Made by a program: the position numbers and the translations under genes
Part shown: positions 25,036-33,393 of the stretch, piece after piece
Numbering within the stretch: the first letter of the stretch is position 1
Layout of the letters: each line of letters starts with the position of its first letter
The notes under the pieces: generated by a model
What the model was told of the DNA's origin: nothing
The model's database searches: none
What the model saw: the letters and a program-made list of their open reading frames with translations, nothing else
Assembly: GCF_029436685.1 (NCBI RefSeq)
Contig: NZ_JAROCY010000020.1
Coordinates: forward strand, 1 to 64,000
Direction of reading: 5' to 3'
From: Novosphingobium cyanobacteriorum
Lineage (GTDB): Bacteria; Pseudomonadota; Alphaproteobacteria; Sphingomonadales; Sphingomonadaceae
Length of the DNA: 64,000 bases

Positions 25036-26331
25036 ATGACCGAGACCCGCAAGCACCGCCCCGAAACCCTGGCCCTGCACGCCGGCTGGCGCGCCGATCC
25101 GACCACCGGGTCGGTCGCGGTGCCGATCCACCAGACCACGTCGTACCAGTTCCACAGCACCGAACACGCCGCGAACCTTTTCGCGTTGAAAGAGCTGGGC
25201 AACATCTACACGCGCCTGATGAACCCGACGACCGACGTGCTGGAACAGCGCGTTGCCGCGTTGGAAGGCGGCGTGGCGGCACTTGCGGTGGCTTCGGGCC
25301 AGGCGGCCTCGACCTATTCGGTGCTGAACCTCGCCCGCGCGGGCGACAACATCGTCAGTTCCACCGATCTCTACGGCGGCACCTGGAACCTCTTTGCCAA
25401 CACGCTGCGCGATCTCGGCATCGAAGTGCGCTTCGTCGATCCGGCCGATCCCGAAGGCTTCCGCCGTGCAACAGATGACCGCACCCGCGCCTATTACGCA
25501 GAATCGCTGCCCAACCCGAAGCTGGCCCCCTTCCCCATTGCGGAAGTGGCCGCCATCGGCCGCGAATACGGCATCCCGCTGATCGTCGACAACACCGCCG
25601 CCCCCACCCTGATCCGCCCGCTGGACCATGGCGCGGCAATCGTGGTCTATTCCGCCACCAAGTATATCGGCGGGCATGGCACTTCCATCGGCGGCATCAT
25701 CGTGGATGGCGGCAACTTCGACTGGGAAGCCAACCCGGCGCGCCAGCCCCTGCTCAACGAGCCTGATCGCAGCTATCACGGCGCCGTCTGGGCGCGGGAC
25801 ATCAAGCCGCTGGGCCCCATCGCCTACATCATCCGCGCCCGGGTGATCCTGCTGCGCGATACCGGCGCGGCGCTGAGCCCGTTCAACGCGTTCCAACTGA
25901 TCCAAGGGCTTGAAACCATGCCGCTGCGCGTGGAACGCCACAGCCAGAATGCTGAAGCGGTGGCGCATTGGCTGGCCAAGCACCCCAAGGTGACCAAGGT
26001 AATCCACCCCGCACTGGCGCAGGGCCGCGAAAAGGCCTTGGCCGACAAGTACCTGCCCGGTGGCAAGGGCGGCCTGCTTGGCTTCGAGCTTGCCGGCGGC
26101 GCGGACGCGGGCAAGCGCTTCATCGATGCGCTGCAGCTGTTCTACCACGTGGCCAACATCGGCGATGCGCGCAGCCTGGCGATCCACCCGGCATCGACCA
26201 CCCATTCGCAGCTTTCGGCCGAAGAGCAACTGGCGACCGGCGTCAGCCCCGGCTACGTGCGCCTGTCGATCGGCATAGAACACATCGAGGATATCCTCGC
26301 CGATCTCGAGAGCGCTCTGGCTGCGGCCTGA
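25036..26331 (+). CDS. metY: O-acetylhomoserine aminocarboxypropyltransferase (sulfhydrylase)
   Basis: 431 residues, PLP enzyme of the Cys/Met-metabolism family. It makes homocysteine from O-acetylhomoserine and sulfide, the direct-sulfhydrylation route to methionine. Motifs: TLALHAGWRADPTTGSVAVP, the Tyr-Arg region NIYTRLMNPTTDVLEQRVAALEGG, and the PLP lysine in VVYSATKYIGGHGT (Lys about 209). HPASTTHSQLSAEEQ and SPGYVRLSIGIEHIEDI close the fold. Length and sequence favour MetY over MetB/MetZ, which are shorter. Ribosome binding site AAGAGGA precedes the ATG. Confidence 0.9.
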   Translation: MTETRKHRPETLALHAGWRADPTTGSVAVPIHQTTSYQFHSTEHAANLFALKELGNIYTRLMNPTTDVLEQRVAALEGGVAALAVASGQAASTYSVLNLARAGDNIVSSTDLYGGTWNLFANTLRDLGIEVRFVDPADPEGFRRATDDRTRAYYAESLPNPKLAPFPIAEVAAIGREYGIPLIVDNTAAPTLIRPLDHGAAIVVYSATKYIGGHGTSIGGIIVDGGNFDWEANPARQPLLNEPDRSYHGAVWARDIKPLGPIAYIIRARVILLRDTGAALSPFNAFQLIQGLETMPLRVERHSQNAEAVAHWLAKHPKVTKVIHPALAQGREKALADKYLPGGKGGLLGFELAGGADAGKRFIDALQLFYHVANIGDARSLAIHPASTTHSQLSAEEQLATGVSPGYVRLSIGIEHIEDILADLESALAAA

Positions 26332-26345
26332 TTTCCGAATCGAAA

Positions 26346-26369
26346 CGGGCGGCCATTGCTGGCCGCCCG
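26346..26369 (+). terminator. Hairpin between two convergent genes
   Basis: Perfect 10-bp stem CGGGCGGCCA / TGGCCGCCCG with a TTGC loop, 14 bp after the metY stop. It is followed by GCAAAACC, so the T-run is poor in both directions. It probably serves as a shared terminator for metY and the minus-strand gene 26396-28075. Confidence 0.6.
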
Positions 26370-26395
26370 CAAAACCTTGGAACGATGCAGATGCT

Positions 26396-28075
26396 TCAAT
26401 CGCGCGGCGAAGGCAGGCGATCGGCCTTCTCTTCAGCCGTCGCGGTATTCGGCTTGGCCGAAGCATAGGCTGAAGGCGCGGCGTTCAACGGCTTCACCCG
26501 CGCCGCCATCGCCGCCAGTGCATCCAGCGCGTTGCGCGCCACCGGGCGCGCGGCGATGTTGTTCTCGGGGAGGTATGAAGCGTTGCCGCGCACTTCGGAC
26601 GGCGCGGAAGCAGCCGTCGGGAGCGAAGCTTCGGCAACCTTGGCGGGCGCGGAGACCGGCCTGGCGACCGGCAATGCCGGCTTCAGCAGAACGGCATTGA
26701 CCGCCGGTTCTGCCGTGGCCGTCCGCACAGTGGGTGCGCTTGCCTTGCTTGCCGCGATCACGGGCTTCGGCGCGGCAACCGGCTTGGCCACCACCGGTTG
26801 CGCAGCGACGGGCTTTACCGCCTCCGCCCGCGCAACCTTCACGGGCGTGACGGCAGGCTTGGCAAACGTGACCACGGGTGCCGGCGCCGCAGGCTTCGGC
26901 CTGGCTTCCAAGCTGGCCACTTTGGCCGGAACGCGCATCACCGGTGTCACAACGCGCTTGGCAAGGCGTGCAGGCGCTGGCGAGACACTTGCCGGCGTTG
27001 CTGCCTTGGCGATTGCAGGCTTGACGATTGCGGGCTTGATCGTCTCGGTCTTCGTCACCTTCTCAGGAGTGGCCTTCGCGATCCTGACCACAGCAGGCTT
27101 GGCGACCACGACGGGTGGCGCAGTGCGCACAGCCGCAGGCGCTTGCGGGACCTTGGCGGAAACAGCGAGCTTCGCTGTCTGCACGCGCTTCACCGTCGGC
27201 AGCACAGCTTTCGACGCGGGAGCCGCCTTCGGCTCGACCATTGCGACCTTGGACTGGCGGGCCTGTTCGGCCGCCCGGACCGGCGCAGCCTTCTCCACCA
27301 AGGCCACAGCCACGGGCTTGGTGGCTTCAGGAGCGACCTTTGCGGCAGGCACGGGCTGGGCCTGGGCCAACTGGGGCGCTGCGGGCGCGGCAATCGCTGG
27401 CTGGGCCGGTGGCGGCACCAGATCGGCGACCGCGGCAGGTGGCTCGGCATAGGCCCAGGCGGAAGCTGGCTGCCGCACGATACGGCCTTGGTCGATCTGC
27501 TCTGCTGCCGGTTCGGCCGACGGCGGGATAGTGACAGGTCGGTCAGGCTTCGACGCAACCATGGCCAAAGCCGCCACAGGGTCTGTCTGAGCGGGTGCGG
27601 CAATGGTCGTGGTCTGGACGGAAGCAATTGCCGGCGCGGCTTCAATCGGAGCAGCCGGTTGGGAGACAGCCTCGGTTACACGCGCAAACTGTGCCGCAAA
27701 CGCGGGCACGGCGCCATCGGGCACGGCACGAGCCGCGTGCGCATCCGCACCGATGATGGCCGCGTGCGTACCTTCCGCCCCCGGATCAAGCACCGACAGT
27801 GCGGCGGCGGCGGCATGGGCTTCGGCGCTCGGCTTGCCCTTGCCGAAGGCAGGCACGGGCAGCGCGAACTGCCGCAGTCGCGGCTGACCTTCGCTGTCGT
27901 CGTCGTCCAGCGTGTCGCGCGCGGTCAGCTGGTCGGCTGCTCCGGTGCGCAACAGCAACCCTGCCCCGACCAGTACCGAGGCAAAACGCAGCGCGTGAAG
28001 CGCCAACCGGCGAACCCGGCGGGTGCCATGGAACGGGCCATCCATCGTGGCGATAGCCGTGGCCGACTCATCCAT
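26396..28075 (-). CDS. Pro/Ala/Lys/Val-rich membrane-anchored protein of unknown function
   Basis: 559 residues from ATG 28075; an extension to 28090 is possible. The N-terminus is cytoplasmic (MDESATAIATMDGPF), then a basic stretch and one membrane segment (LRFASVLVGAGLLL). Residues about 150-500 are a low-complexity tract of short variable units rich in AP, VAKP and KVA. The end is again polar (EEKADRLPSPRD). Such a tract could be an extended periplasmic spacer, as in TonB-like or SPOR-type proteins, but no C-terminal binding domain is seen. It lies 110 bp after the TetR gene on the same strand. Confidence 0.65.
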   Translation of the reverse strand: MDESATAIATMDGPFHGTRRVRRLALHALRFASVLVGAGLLLRTGAADQLTARDTLDDDDSEGQPRLRQFALPVPAFGKGKPSAEAHAAAAALSVLDPGAEGTHAAIIGADAHAARAVPDGAVPAFAAQFARVTEAVSQPAAPIEAAPAIASVQTTTIAAPAQTDPVAALAMVASKPDRPVTIPPSAEPAAEQIDQGRIVRQPASAWAYAEPPAAVADLVPPPAQPAIAAPAAPQLAQAQPVPAAKVAPEATKPVAVALVEKAAPVRAAEQARQSKVAMVEPKAAPASKAVLPTVKRVQTAKLAVSAKVPQAPAAVRTAPPVVVAKPAVVRIAKATPEKVTKTETIKPAIVKPAIAKAATPASVSPAPARLAKRVVTPVMRVPAKVASLEARPKPAAPAPVVTFAKPAVTPVKVARAEAVKPVAAQPVVAKPVAAPKPVIAASKASAPTVRTATAEPAVNAVLLKPALPVARPVSAPAKVAEASLPTAASAPSEVRGNASYLPENNIAARPVARNALDALAAMAARVKPLNAAPSAYASAKPNTATAEEKADRLPSPRD

Positions 28076-28185
28076 TGCGCATGCCCCCAATGATCAACCG
28101 TTAACGTATAGGGCCAAACCGTTAACCCGCGCAATTGACGAGAGCATGTCAACTCGGTTCGAATCGGATTGTATCTGCAGGTAAA

Positions 28186-28806
28186 TCAGCCCCCATGCGC
28201 CTTGCTGCGCACGAACGCGCGGAGGGCCGCAATGTCCATGGCGGGGTCAAGCTGATGCTGAACTGCGGCGCCCAATTCGAAGCAGCCCAATACGGTGGCC
28301 GCCACCTCCACGTTCTCGACCGGGCGGATCGTGCCGTCCACCACGCCTTCGCGGATGCAATCGATCAGCTTCTGCCGCACTTCCTCATGCCGTTTCAGGA
28401 AAAGATCGCGCTGGGGCAACAGGTTGGCGAGTGCGGCCGACAGCAGCACGTAATACGCCGATCCAATGCGATCACTCTCGATGCCGGACAGGAATACGTC
28501 CAAGTAATCGACCAGCTTGGCACGCCCGCTGCGCGCGGATTCCAACCGTGTGCGCCACGCCTTCTCCAGCCGCGCGCTGAGCCACGCGATGACGGCCTCC
28601 ATCAGCCCGTCCTTCGATCCGAAGCGCTGCGTCACCAGCCCCTTGCTATAGCCTGCTCGCTCGCTGATGCGGTCAAAAGTTGCGGCATTGTAGCCCTGCT
28701 CCACCAGGATTTCCGCCGCCGCGATCAGCAGGCCGCGCTCGGACCGGGCGCGGCGTTCCGCCTGCGTTCGGCGCAGCGGCTTCAGCGATTGGGCCAGGTC
28801 ATCCAT
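28186..28806 (-). CDS. TetR-family transcriptional regulator
   Basis: 206 residues from ATG 28806 (an upstream ATG at 28857 would add 17 residues). N-terminal helix-turn-helix: RARSERGLLIAAAEILVEQG, then AATFDRISERAGYSKGLVTQRFGSKDGL. The C-terminal ligand domain has HxxxR-type helices with no clear subfamily. It is divergent from the thioesterase gene at 28959, so it may repress that gene and itself; the 150-bp gap would hold the operator. Confidence 0.87.
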   Translation of the reverse strand: MDDLAQSLKPLRRTQAERRARSERGLLIAAAEILVEQGYNAATFDRISERAGYSKGLVTQRFGSKDGLMEAVIAWLSARLEKAWRTRLESARSGRAKLVDYLDVFLSGIESDRIGSAYYVLLSAALANLLPQRDLFLKRHEEVRQKLIDCIREGVVDGTIRPVENVEVAATVLGCFELGAAVQHQLDPAMDIAALRAFVRSKAHGG

Positions 28807-28958
28807 CTGCGCAACCAGAGTGCCATTCAATCCTCTTCCCGCGGCAGCACACGCCAATTCATCTCCAAATGCAACGGATTTTGCGCCGAGCCGCCCCTTT
28901 CACTTGACGTTCGCGTAAACCCGCGCCACCCGCGCCTGCGCCACTGGGAGTTCATCAC

Positions 28959-29432
28959 GTGCCTCACACCACCCTTCATGCCGATGCGCCGTTCAAAGGC
29001 CATCTTCAGCACATTGCCGAAGGGGAATGGGCCGATTGGTACACCTGGGGCAGCATCGATCCGTTTGAAGCCCTTGCGGGCCCGTTCTATTTGCGCAGGG
29101 ACAGCGAGAAGGGCGGGATCCAGTGCGGCTTCAGACCTGCCGAGCAGAACCGCAACGGCCACGGCATGATCCACGGCGGCAGCCTGATGACCTTCGCGGA
29201 TTTCTGCCTCTTTGCCATTGCCAGTTCGGCTGGCGAGGAAATCCATGGTGTCACCGTTACGATGAACAGCGAGTTCGTCGGCCCAGCGCAGGCGGGCCAG
29301 CTCCTGCTGGGGCATGGGGAAGTCGTGCGGAGCGGTGGCAGCCTTGTTTTCGTTCGCGGCACCATCACCGCCGATGGCAACCCCGTCCTGGCTTTTTCGG
29401 GTACGATCAAGCGCATTCGCCCGCGCGCCTGA
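28959..29432 (+). CDS. PaaI-like hotdog-fold thioesterase
   Basis: 157 residues, GTG start at 28959. The hotdog-fold signature is NGHGMIHGGSLMTFADFCLFAIA, with conserved Asn-Gly and HGG, followed by VTVTMNSEFVGPAQAGQLLLGHGEV and LVFVRGTITADGNPVLAFSGTIKRI. Family members hydrolyse acyl- or aryl-CoA thioesters; substrate unknown. Divergent from the TetR gene. Confidence 0.85.
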   Translation: MPHTTLHADAPFKGHLQHIAEGEWADWYTWGSIDPFEALAGPFYLRRDSEKGGIQCGFRPAEQNRNGHGMIHGGSLMTFADFCLFAIASSAGEEIHGVTVTMNSEFVGPAQAGQLLLGHGEVVRSGGSLVFVRGTITADGNPVLAFSGTIKRIRPRA

Positions 29433-29455
29433 TCTTAAGCGCGGGCTTCGGAAGC

Positions 29456-29755
29456 TCAGCCTGTCCGCGATCCGGTCATGGGAAAGCTGCCGAACATCCC
29501 GGCCTTTACCGTGCCGGAAATGCTGTCACCTTCCACGGTCGCGGTGCATTCCAGCGTGATCGGCATCGGGCTGGTCATCATGCTGGTCCAGCTCAGGGTG
29601 TTGCCGCTTACCGCTCCATCGGTGATGTCCATCGATCCCATCGCGCCGGCATTGCTGCCGGTAAAGCGGTCGCCTTCCGCCACCACGGTCAGAGTTGAGG
29701 CCTGATCGCCCATCGGCGTTTTCGTCACGCATGTGTACTGGCCGGCTACCGACAT
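29456..29755 (-). CDS. Small conserved hypothetical protein
   Basis: 99 residues from ATG 29755: MSVAGQYTCVTKTPMGDQAS, then GSMDITDGAVSGNTLSWTSMMTSPMPITLECTATVEGDSI split by short turns. It looks like a small beta-barrel with repeated G-D-x-hydrophobic strands. I recall similar sequences in other sphingomonads but no function. The ATG was chosen because the pattern starts right after it and upstream sequence overlaps the divergent kefC-like gene. Convergent with the thioesterase. Confidence 0.7.
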   Translation of the reverse strand: MSVAGQYTCVTKTPMGDQASTLTVVAEGDRFTGSNAGAMGSMDITDGAVSGNTLSWTSMMTSPMPITLECTATVEGDSISGTVKAGMFGSFPMTGSRTG

Positions 29756-29861
29756 CGCTCTTCTCCCAAACCTTGGCTGGGCATCCTTCCGGCTGCCGTC
29801 ATCGCCGTCAATGGGTGTTGCGCCGGTTGACGGCGGGCTGGCAGCGGGAGAGAAAGGGCGC

Positions 29862-31622
29862 GTGAACCCGGAAGCCTCCCCATCCATCGTGCACGACGGC
29901 TTCCTGCTGCTCGGCTTCGCCCTCGCCTTCGTGCTCGTTTTCCGCAGGCTCGGCCTCGGCGCAACCTTGGGCTATCTGCTTGCCGGCGCCGTGGTCGGAC
30001 CTCAAGCGCTGCATCTGGTGGGTGAGGCCGAACAGAAGATGGGCATCGGCGAACTGGGCATCACCCTGCTGCTGTTCCTGGTGGGGCTTGAGCTGGAGCC
30101 GAAACGGCTCTGGGCCATGCGCAAGGACATACTGGGCCTCGGCCTGGCGCAGGTGGTCCTGTGCGGCATCGCTGTCGCGGGTGCCATCCTGCTGACCACC
30201 GGTTTTTCGCCGGCCGCAGCCTTGGCCCTCGGCATGCCGCTGGCGCTGTCGTCCACGGCGCAGGTCCTGCCGATGCTGCAATCGTCGGGACGGATGAAGA
30301 CGCGCTTTGGCGAGCGCGCCTTTTCCATCCTGCTGTTCCAGGACCTTTCGATCATCCCGATGATCACCATCGTCGCCGCGATGAGCCGCAATCCTGCGGA
30401 TGCCAGCGGACCTCCCGGCTGGTTGCTGGCGGTTGAAACCTTTGCCGCAATCGCCGCGTTGGTCTTTGCCGGGCGCTTTGTCATCCGGCCGCTGTTCCGC
30501 CTGATCGGCAACCTGGGCGAACGTGAAATGTTCGTGGTGGCGGCGCTGTTCACCGTGCTGGCAGCCGCCGGGCTAATGGAATGGCTCGGCCTGTCGACTG
30601 CTCTGGGCGCCTTCATCGCCGGGGTGATGCTGGCGGATTCACCCTATCGGCATGAACTTGAAGCTGATGTCGAACCGTTCCGCTCGATCCTGCTCGGCCT
30701 GTTCTTCCTCACCGTGGGAATGATGCTGGATCTGGGCGCAATCGCCCGTGATCCGCTGTTCGTTGTCGGCATGGCGGCCATGCTGATCGTGGTGAAGACC
30801 GGGGTCATCTTCCTCGTTGCGCGGCTGTTCGGCATGGGCTGGCGTCCCGCGCTGGCGCTTGGCCTGCTGCTCAGCCAGGGCGGCGAATTCGGTTTCGTGC
30901 TGTTCGCGCAGGCGCAGCACGCCTTCCTGATCGCGCCCGAAGCCGCCAGCCTGTTTGGTGCGGTGGTCACCCTGTCCATGGCGACCACGCCGTTCCTGAT
31001 GATGGCCACCCGTCGCTTCCGCGAGGCTCCCGCCACCGCAGCCCAAAGTCGGGAAGAGCCCGGCGGCGGTGATTGCGCCAACGCGCTGATCGTCGGCTAC
31101 GGCCGTTTCGGGCAGGCCGTCGGTCAGGTCCTGCTCGCCGGCGGCATCCAGGTTACGCTGATCGATACCGATGTGGAAATGATCGATGTCGCCGCCAACT
31201 TCGGCGCGAAGGTCTACTTCGGAGACGGCACCCGGCTGGACATGCTGCGCCAGGCAGGCGGCGCGGAAGCGGAAATGATCCTGTTCTGCATCGATGGTGA
31301 TCAGATCGAACCGCCATTGCTGGAAGCGGTTCACGAAGCCTTTCCGCAGGCGGCGATCTATGTCCGCGCGTTTGACCGCAGGGCCCTGCTCAGGCTGGAA
31401 TCCGGCCCGGCCGCACTGGTGGTGCGCGAAACGATGGAATCCGCCATCGCCATGGCTCGCGCCGCGCTCGACGGCGCCGGCCTTGGCCAGGAAGCGATCA
31501 ACCGCGCCGAAGACGTGTTCCGCAAGCGCGACCGCGAACGGCTCGATGCACAGATCGAAAGCGGTGACATCCGCACTGCGCGCGATCGCATCATCACCGA
31601 GGCAATGGCACCACCGGCATAG
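29862..31622 (+). CDS. KefC-type monovalent cation:proton antiporter (CPA2)
   Basis: 586 residues. Residues about 10-385 form the Na+/H+-exchanger membrane domain of about 12 segments, with the family motifs GYLLAGAVVGPQALHLV, GITLLLFLVGLELEP, ALGAFIAGVMLADSPYRHELEADVEPFRSILLGLFF and LSQGGEFGFVLF. Residues about 405-530 are an RCK/TrkA-N nucleotide-binding domain (ALIVGYGRFGQAVGQVLL, LIDTDVEMIDVAANFG). KefB/KefC are glutathione-gated K+ efflux systems; no KefF/KefG partner is adjacent. GTG 29862 has a good ribosome binding site (GGGAGAGAAAGG); an ATG at 29811 is an alternative. Confidence 0.88.
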   Translation: MNPEASPSIVHDGFLLLGFALAFVLVFRRLGLGATLGYLLAGAVVGPQALHLVGEAEQKMGIGELGITLLLFLVGLELEPKRLWAMRKDILGLGLAQVVLCGIAVAGAILLTTGFSPAAALALGMPLALSSTAQVLPMLQSSGRMKTRFGERAFSILLFQDLSIIPMITIVAAMSRNPADASGPPGWLLAVETFAAIAALVFAGRFVIRPLFRLIGNLGEREMFVVAALFTVLAAAGLMEWLGLSTALGAFIAGVMLADSPYRHELEADVEPFRSILLGLFFLTVGMMLDLGAIARDPLFVVGMAAMLIVVKTGVIFLVARLFGMGWRPALALGLLLSQGGEFGFVLFAQAQHAFLIAPEAASLFGAVVTLSMATTPFLMMATRRFREAPATAAQSREEPGGGDCANALIVGYGRFGQAVGQVLLAGGIQVTLIDTDVEMIDVAANFGAKVYFGDGTRLDMLRQAGGAEAEMILFCIDGDQIEPPLLEAVHEAFPQAAIYVRAFDRRALLRLESGPAALVVRETMESAIAMARAALDGAGLGQEAINRAEDVFRKRDRERLDAQIESGDIRTARDRIITEAMAPPA

Positions 31623-32003
31623 CGTCCTGCGGTCGGCCGGGCCGGGCCGCCTTCCCCATTGCCACAGATCAAGCATCTGAATTACTGATGCATTTCAGCT
31701 GCTAGCCAGGATGGATTCGACCCTCTGTTGCCAGCGGAGAAGCTGTGCCAAAGGAAGCCTCCCCGGGGCAGGATTCTCCGAATCTGCAGCGCGGCGGGAC
31801 GTTCCTGATCCGCTTATCCATGCACTTGCATCGAAAATACATGCACCTGCATCGTCCGATCGATGCAGGTGCATCGGCTTTCATGCAGCTGCATCGATTT
31901 TGCATGCACCTGCATCGATCAGCCCTTGCGGTTTGGTTAACGCCCTCCCCTGCGCTCTGCCGGAATTGATGCAGGTGCATGGCTCGCGGTATCGCTTCGC
32001 GCC
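31623..32003. other. 380-bp non-coding region with phased palindrome array
   Basis: No protein frame is convincing: the open frames that cross it spell MHLHR-like repeats produced by the array itself. Bases 31623-31815 show nothing clear besides a GC-rich stretch just after the antiporter stop. Bases 31816-31981 hold six palindromes (separate entry). Confidence 0.6.
31820..31980. promoter_or_regulatory. Array of six ATGCANNTGCAT palindromes before marR
   Basis: Copies at 31820-31831 (centre CT), 31841-31852 (CC), 31863-31874 (GG), 31883-31894 (GC), 31904-31915 (CC) and 31969-31980 (GG). Start-to-start spacing is 21, 22, 20, 21 and 65 bp, that is about two helical turns each, with the last three units further on. 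Most copies are followed by CG (TGCATCG). The last ends 24 bp before the marR ATG. The layout suggests cooperative binding of a dimeric regulator on one face of the DNA, most simply the adjacent MarR protein. Confidence 0.8.
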
Positions 32004-32429
32004 ATGAACAAGCCCGCTGCCATAACCGTCCTTGCTTGGGATCGCCTGATGAACGCAGGCACCGCCGCGCTGCGCGCCGCCCGCGCCGAACTGAAGCGCG
32101 CCGGCATGCCACCGCTGGAATGGTACGATCTGCTGCTGGAAATCGAACGCCGCGGCCCCAGCCGCCCGCGTGATCTGCAGCGCTGGCTGGACATGGCGCA
32201 GTATACCCTTTCCCGTACGCTGGATCGCATGGAAAAGCGCGGATTGGTGCGGATTTCCGCCTGCCCTGGCGATGGCCGCGGTCAGGTGGTTGAACTGACC
32301 GAGCTTGGCGTTGCAGAGCGCGCGCGGATGTGGCCCGCCTATGCCAACGCCATCCACGGCGTGATCGAACAGCGACTCGATGATGGGGAACGTGTCGCCC
32401 TTGCCGGACTGCTCGCCCGTGTGGCTTGA
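32004..32429 (+). CDS. MarR-family transcriptional regulator
   Basis: 141 residues. Winged helix-turn-helix at residues about 40-100: LEWYDLLLEIERRGPSRPRDLQRWL, MAQYTLSRTLDRMEKRGLVRISACPGDGRG and VVELTELGVAERARM, the standard MarR wing. Preceded by the palindrome array, suggesting it binds its own upstream region. It is convergent with the pilus operon, whose last gene ends 26 bp away, and downstream of the antiporter gene; either could be a target. Confidence 0.87.
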   Translation: MNKPAAITVLAWDRLMNAGTAALRAARAELKRAGMPPLEWYDLLLEIERRGPSRPRDLQRWLDMAQYTLSRTLDRMEKRGLVRISACPGDGRGQVVELTELGVAERARMWPAYANAIHGVIEQRLDDGERVALAGLLARVA

Positions 32430-32454
32430 ACTCCTTCTGGCGCTTGCCCGGGCC

Positions 32455-33393
32455 TTATGGCCCCGGCGTGACATCCAGCGTGATCACGTCGCTATAGGTT
32501 CCGGCAAGCTTTCCGGTCGGCAGCCCTTCGGGCAGCGTCAGCATGAAGTTGATGTCACGCCCCTGCACGCCCGCGCGCTGGGTGGAAACGGTGCTGCCGC
32601 CGGGCACGATCCTGCGGTCCCAGAAGAACATGTTGAACGGGATCGTGGCGTAGGACGGCCACGGCTGTGGCGTGCCTTCGCGCACCATCCTGCCGCCGTT
32701 CTGGGTATTGGCCGAAACGTTCAGCGTGCTCGTGCTGCGCACGTTGATCATGATCGTCTGGCGTGTGGTGGTAAAGTTGCCAAAGTCGATCACCGAAGGC
32801 CGCGCGGTGACGATGGTCGCCATGCGCGGGATCGGCACGGTCAACGTCAGGTTTGCGGGAACCAGCAGATCCTGCGCGGTCACCGTGCCTTGCTGGTTAA
32901 GGCACTGGATCGAATACAGGAATGGCTGATTGAAAGTGCGCCCGCCGATGTAGTCCGCCACCGGGCCACTATTGCCGAAAAGGCGCACGCGGGCATTGAT
33001 CGAGATCGACGTGGTGGGCGCGCCACTGATCGGGCGAACTGCGGCATTCGCTGCGCTGATCACGGTGTTGCGCGAAAAGGCGATCAGCGCCCCACTGGCG
33101 TTGTCGGCAATTTCATAGCGCATCGCCGGGGCAAGCGAGACCACGATCGGCGGTGCCGGCGTATCGATATCATGCAGGATCACCCGCACCCCGCGGGTCG
33201 AAGCGCTCACCCGCTGCACCGTCAGCGTCAGCGGCAGGTCCTGCGCCTGTCCGTCCAGCGGGCTCCACGAAGAGAAGAGCAGGGTGCCCGGCGAAGCGGT
33301 TACCGTGCCGCAGGCCGCAGCCGATGCCTGGGCCGGAGCGAACAGGACCGCGCCTGCTCCGGCCATAAGCGCCATGATCAGCTTCCTCGTCAT
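32455..33393 (-). CDS. Pilus tip protein, spore coat U (SCPU) type
   Basis: 312 residues with a signal peptide (LIMALMAGAGAVLFAPAQASA). The mature part starts ACGTVTASPGTLLFSSWSPL and contains a C-terminal spore-coat-U domain of about 150 residues (for example SIQCLNQQGTVTAQ; YSDVITLDVTPGP at the end, the donor-strand-like terminal). Such two-domain proteins form the tip of archaic chaperone-usher pili (CsuE type). The ATG overlaps the usher stop (ATGA), so the two are coupled. Last gene of the pilus operon. Confidence 0.82.
   Translation of the reverse strand: MTRKLIMALMAGAGAVLFAPAQASAAACGTVTASPGTLLFSSWSPLDGQAQDLPLTLTVQRVSASTRGVRVILHDIDTPAPPIVVSLAPAMRYEIADNASGALIAFSRNTVISAANAAVRPISGAPTTSISINARVRLFGNSGPVADYIGGRTFNQPFLYSIQCLNQQGTVTAQDLLVPANLTLTVPIPRMATIVTARPSVIDFGNFTTTRQTIMINVRSTSTLNVSANTQNGGRMVREGTPQPWPSYATIPFNMFFWDRRIVPGGSTVSTQRAGVQGRDINFMLTLPEGLPTGKLAGTYSDVITLDVTPGP

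Noticed and set aside
31745..31969. Small plus-strand frame with repeated MHLHR units, and the Cys-rich minus-strand frame
   Set aside because: The repeats come from the palindrome array itself, and neither frame has a ribosome binding site or conserved pattern.
31820..31980. CRISPR array or plasmid-type iteron origin
   Set aside because: The units are 12-bp palindromes with 8-10 bp gaps, too short for CRISPR, and no cas gene exists. No rep or parA/B gene lies nearby.
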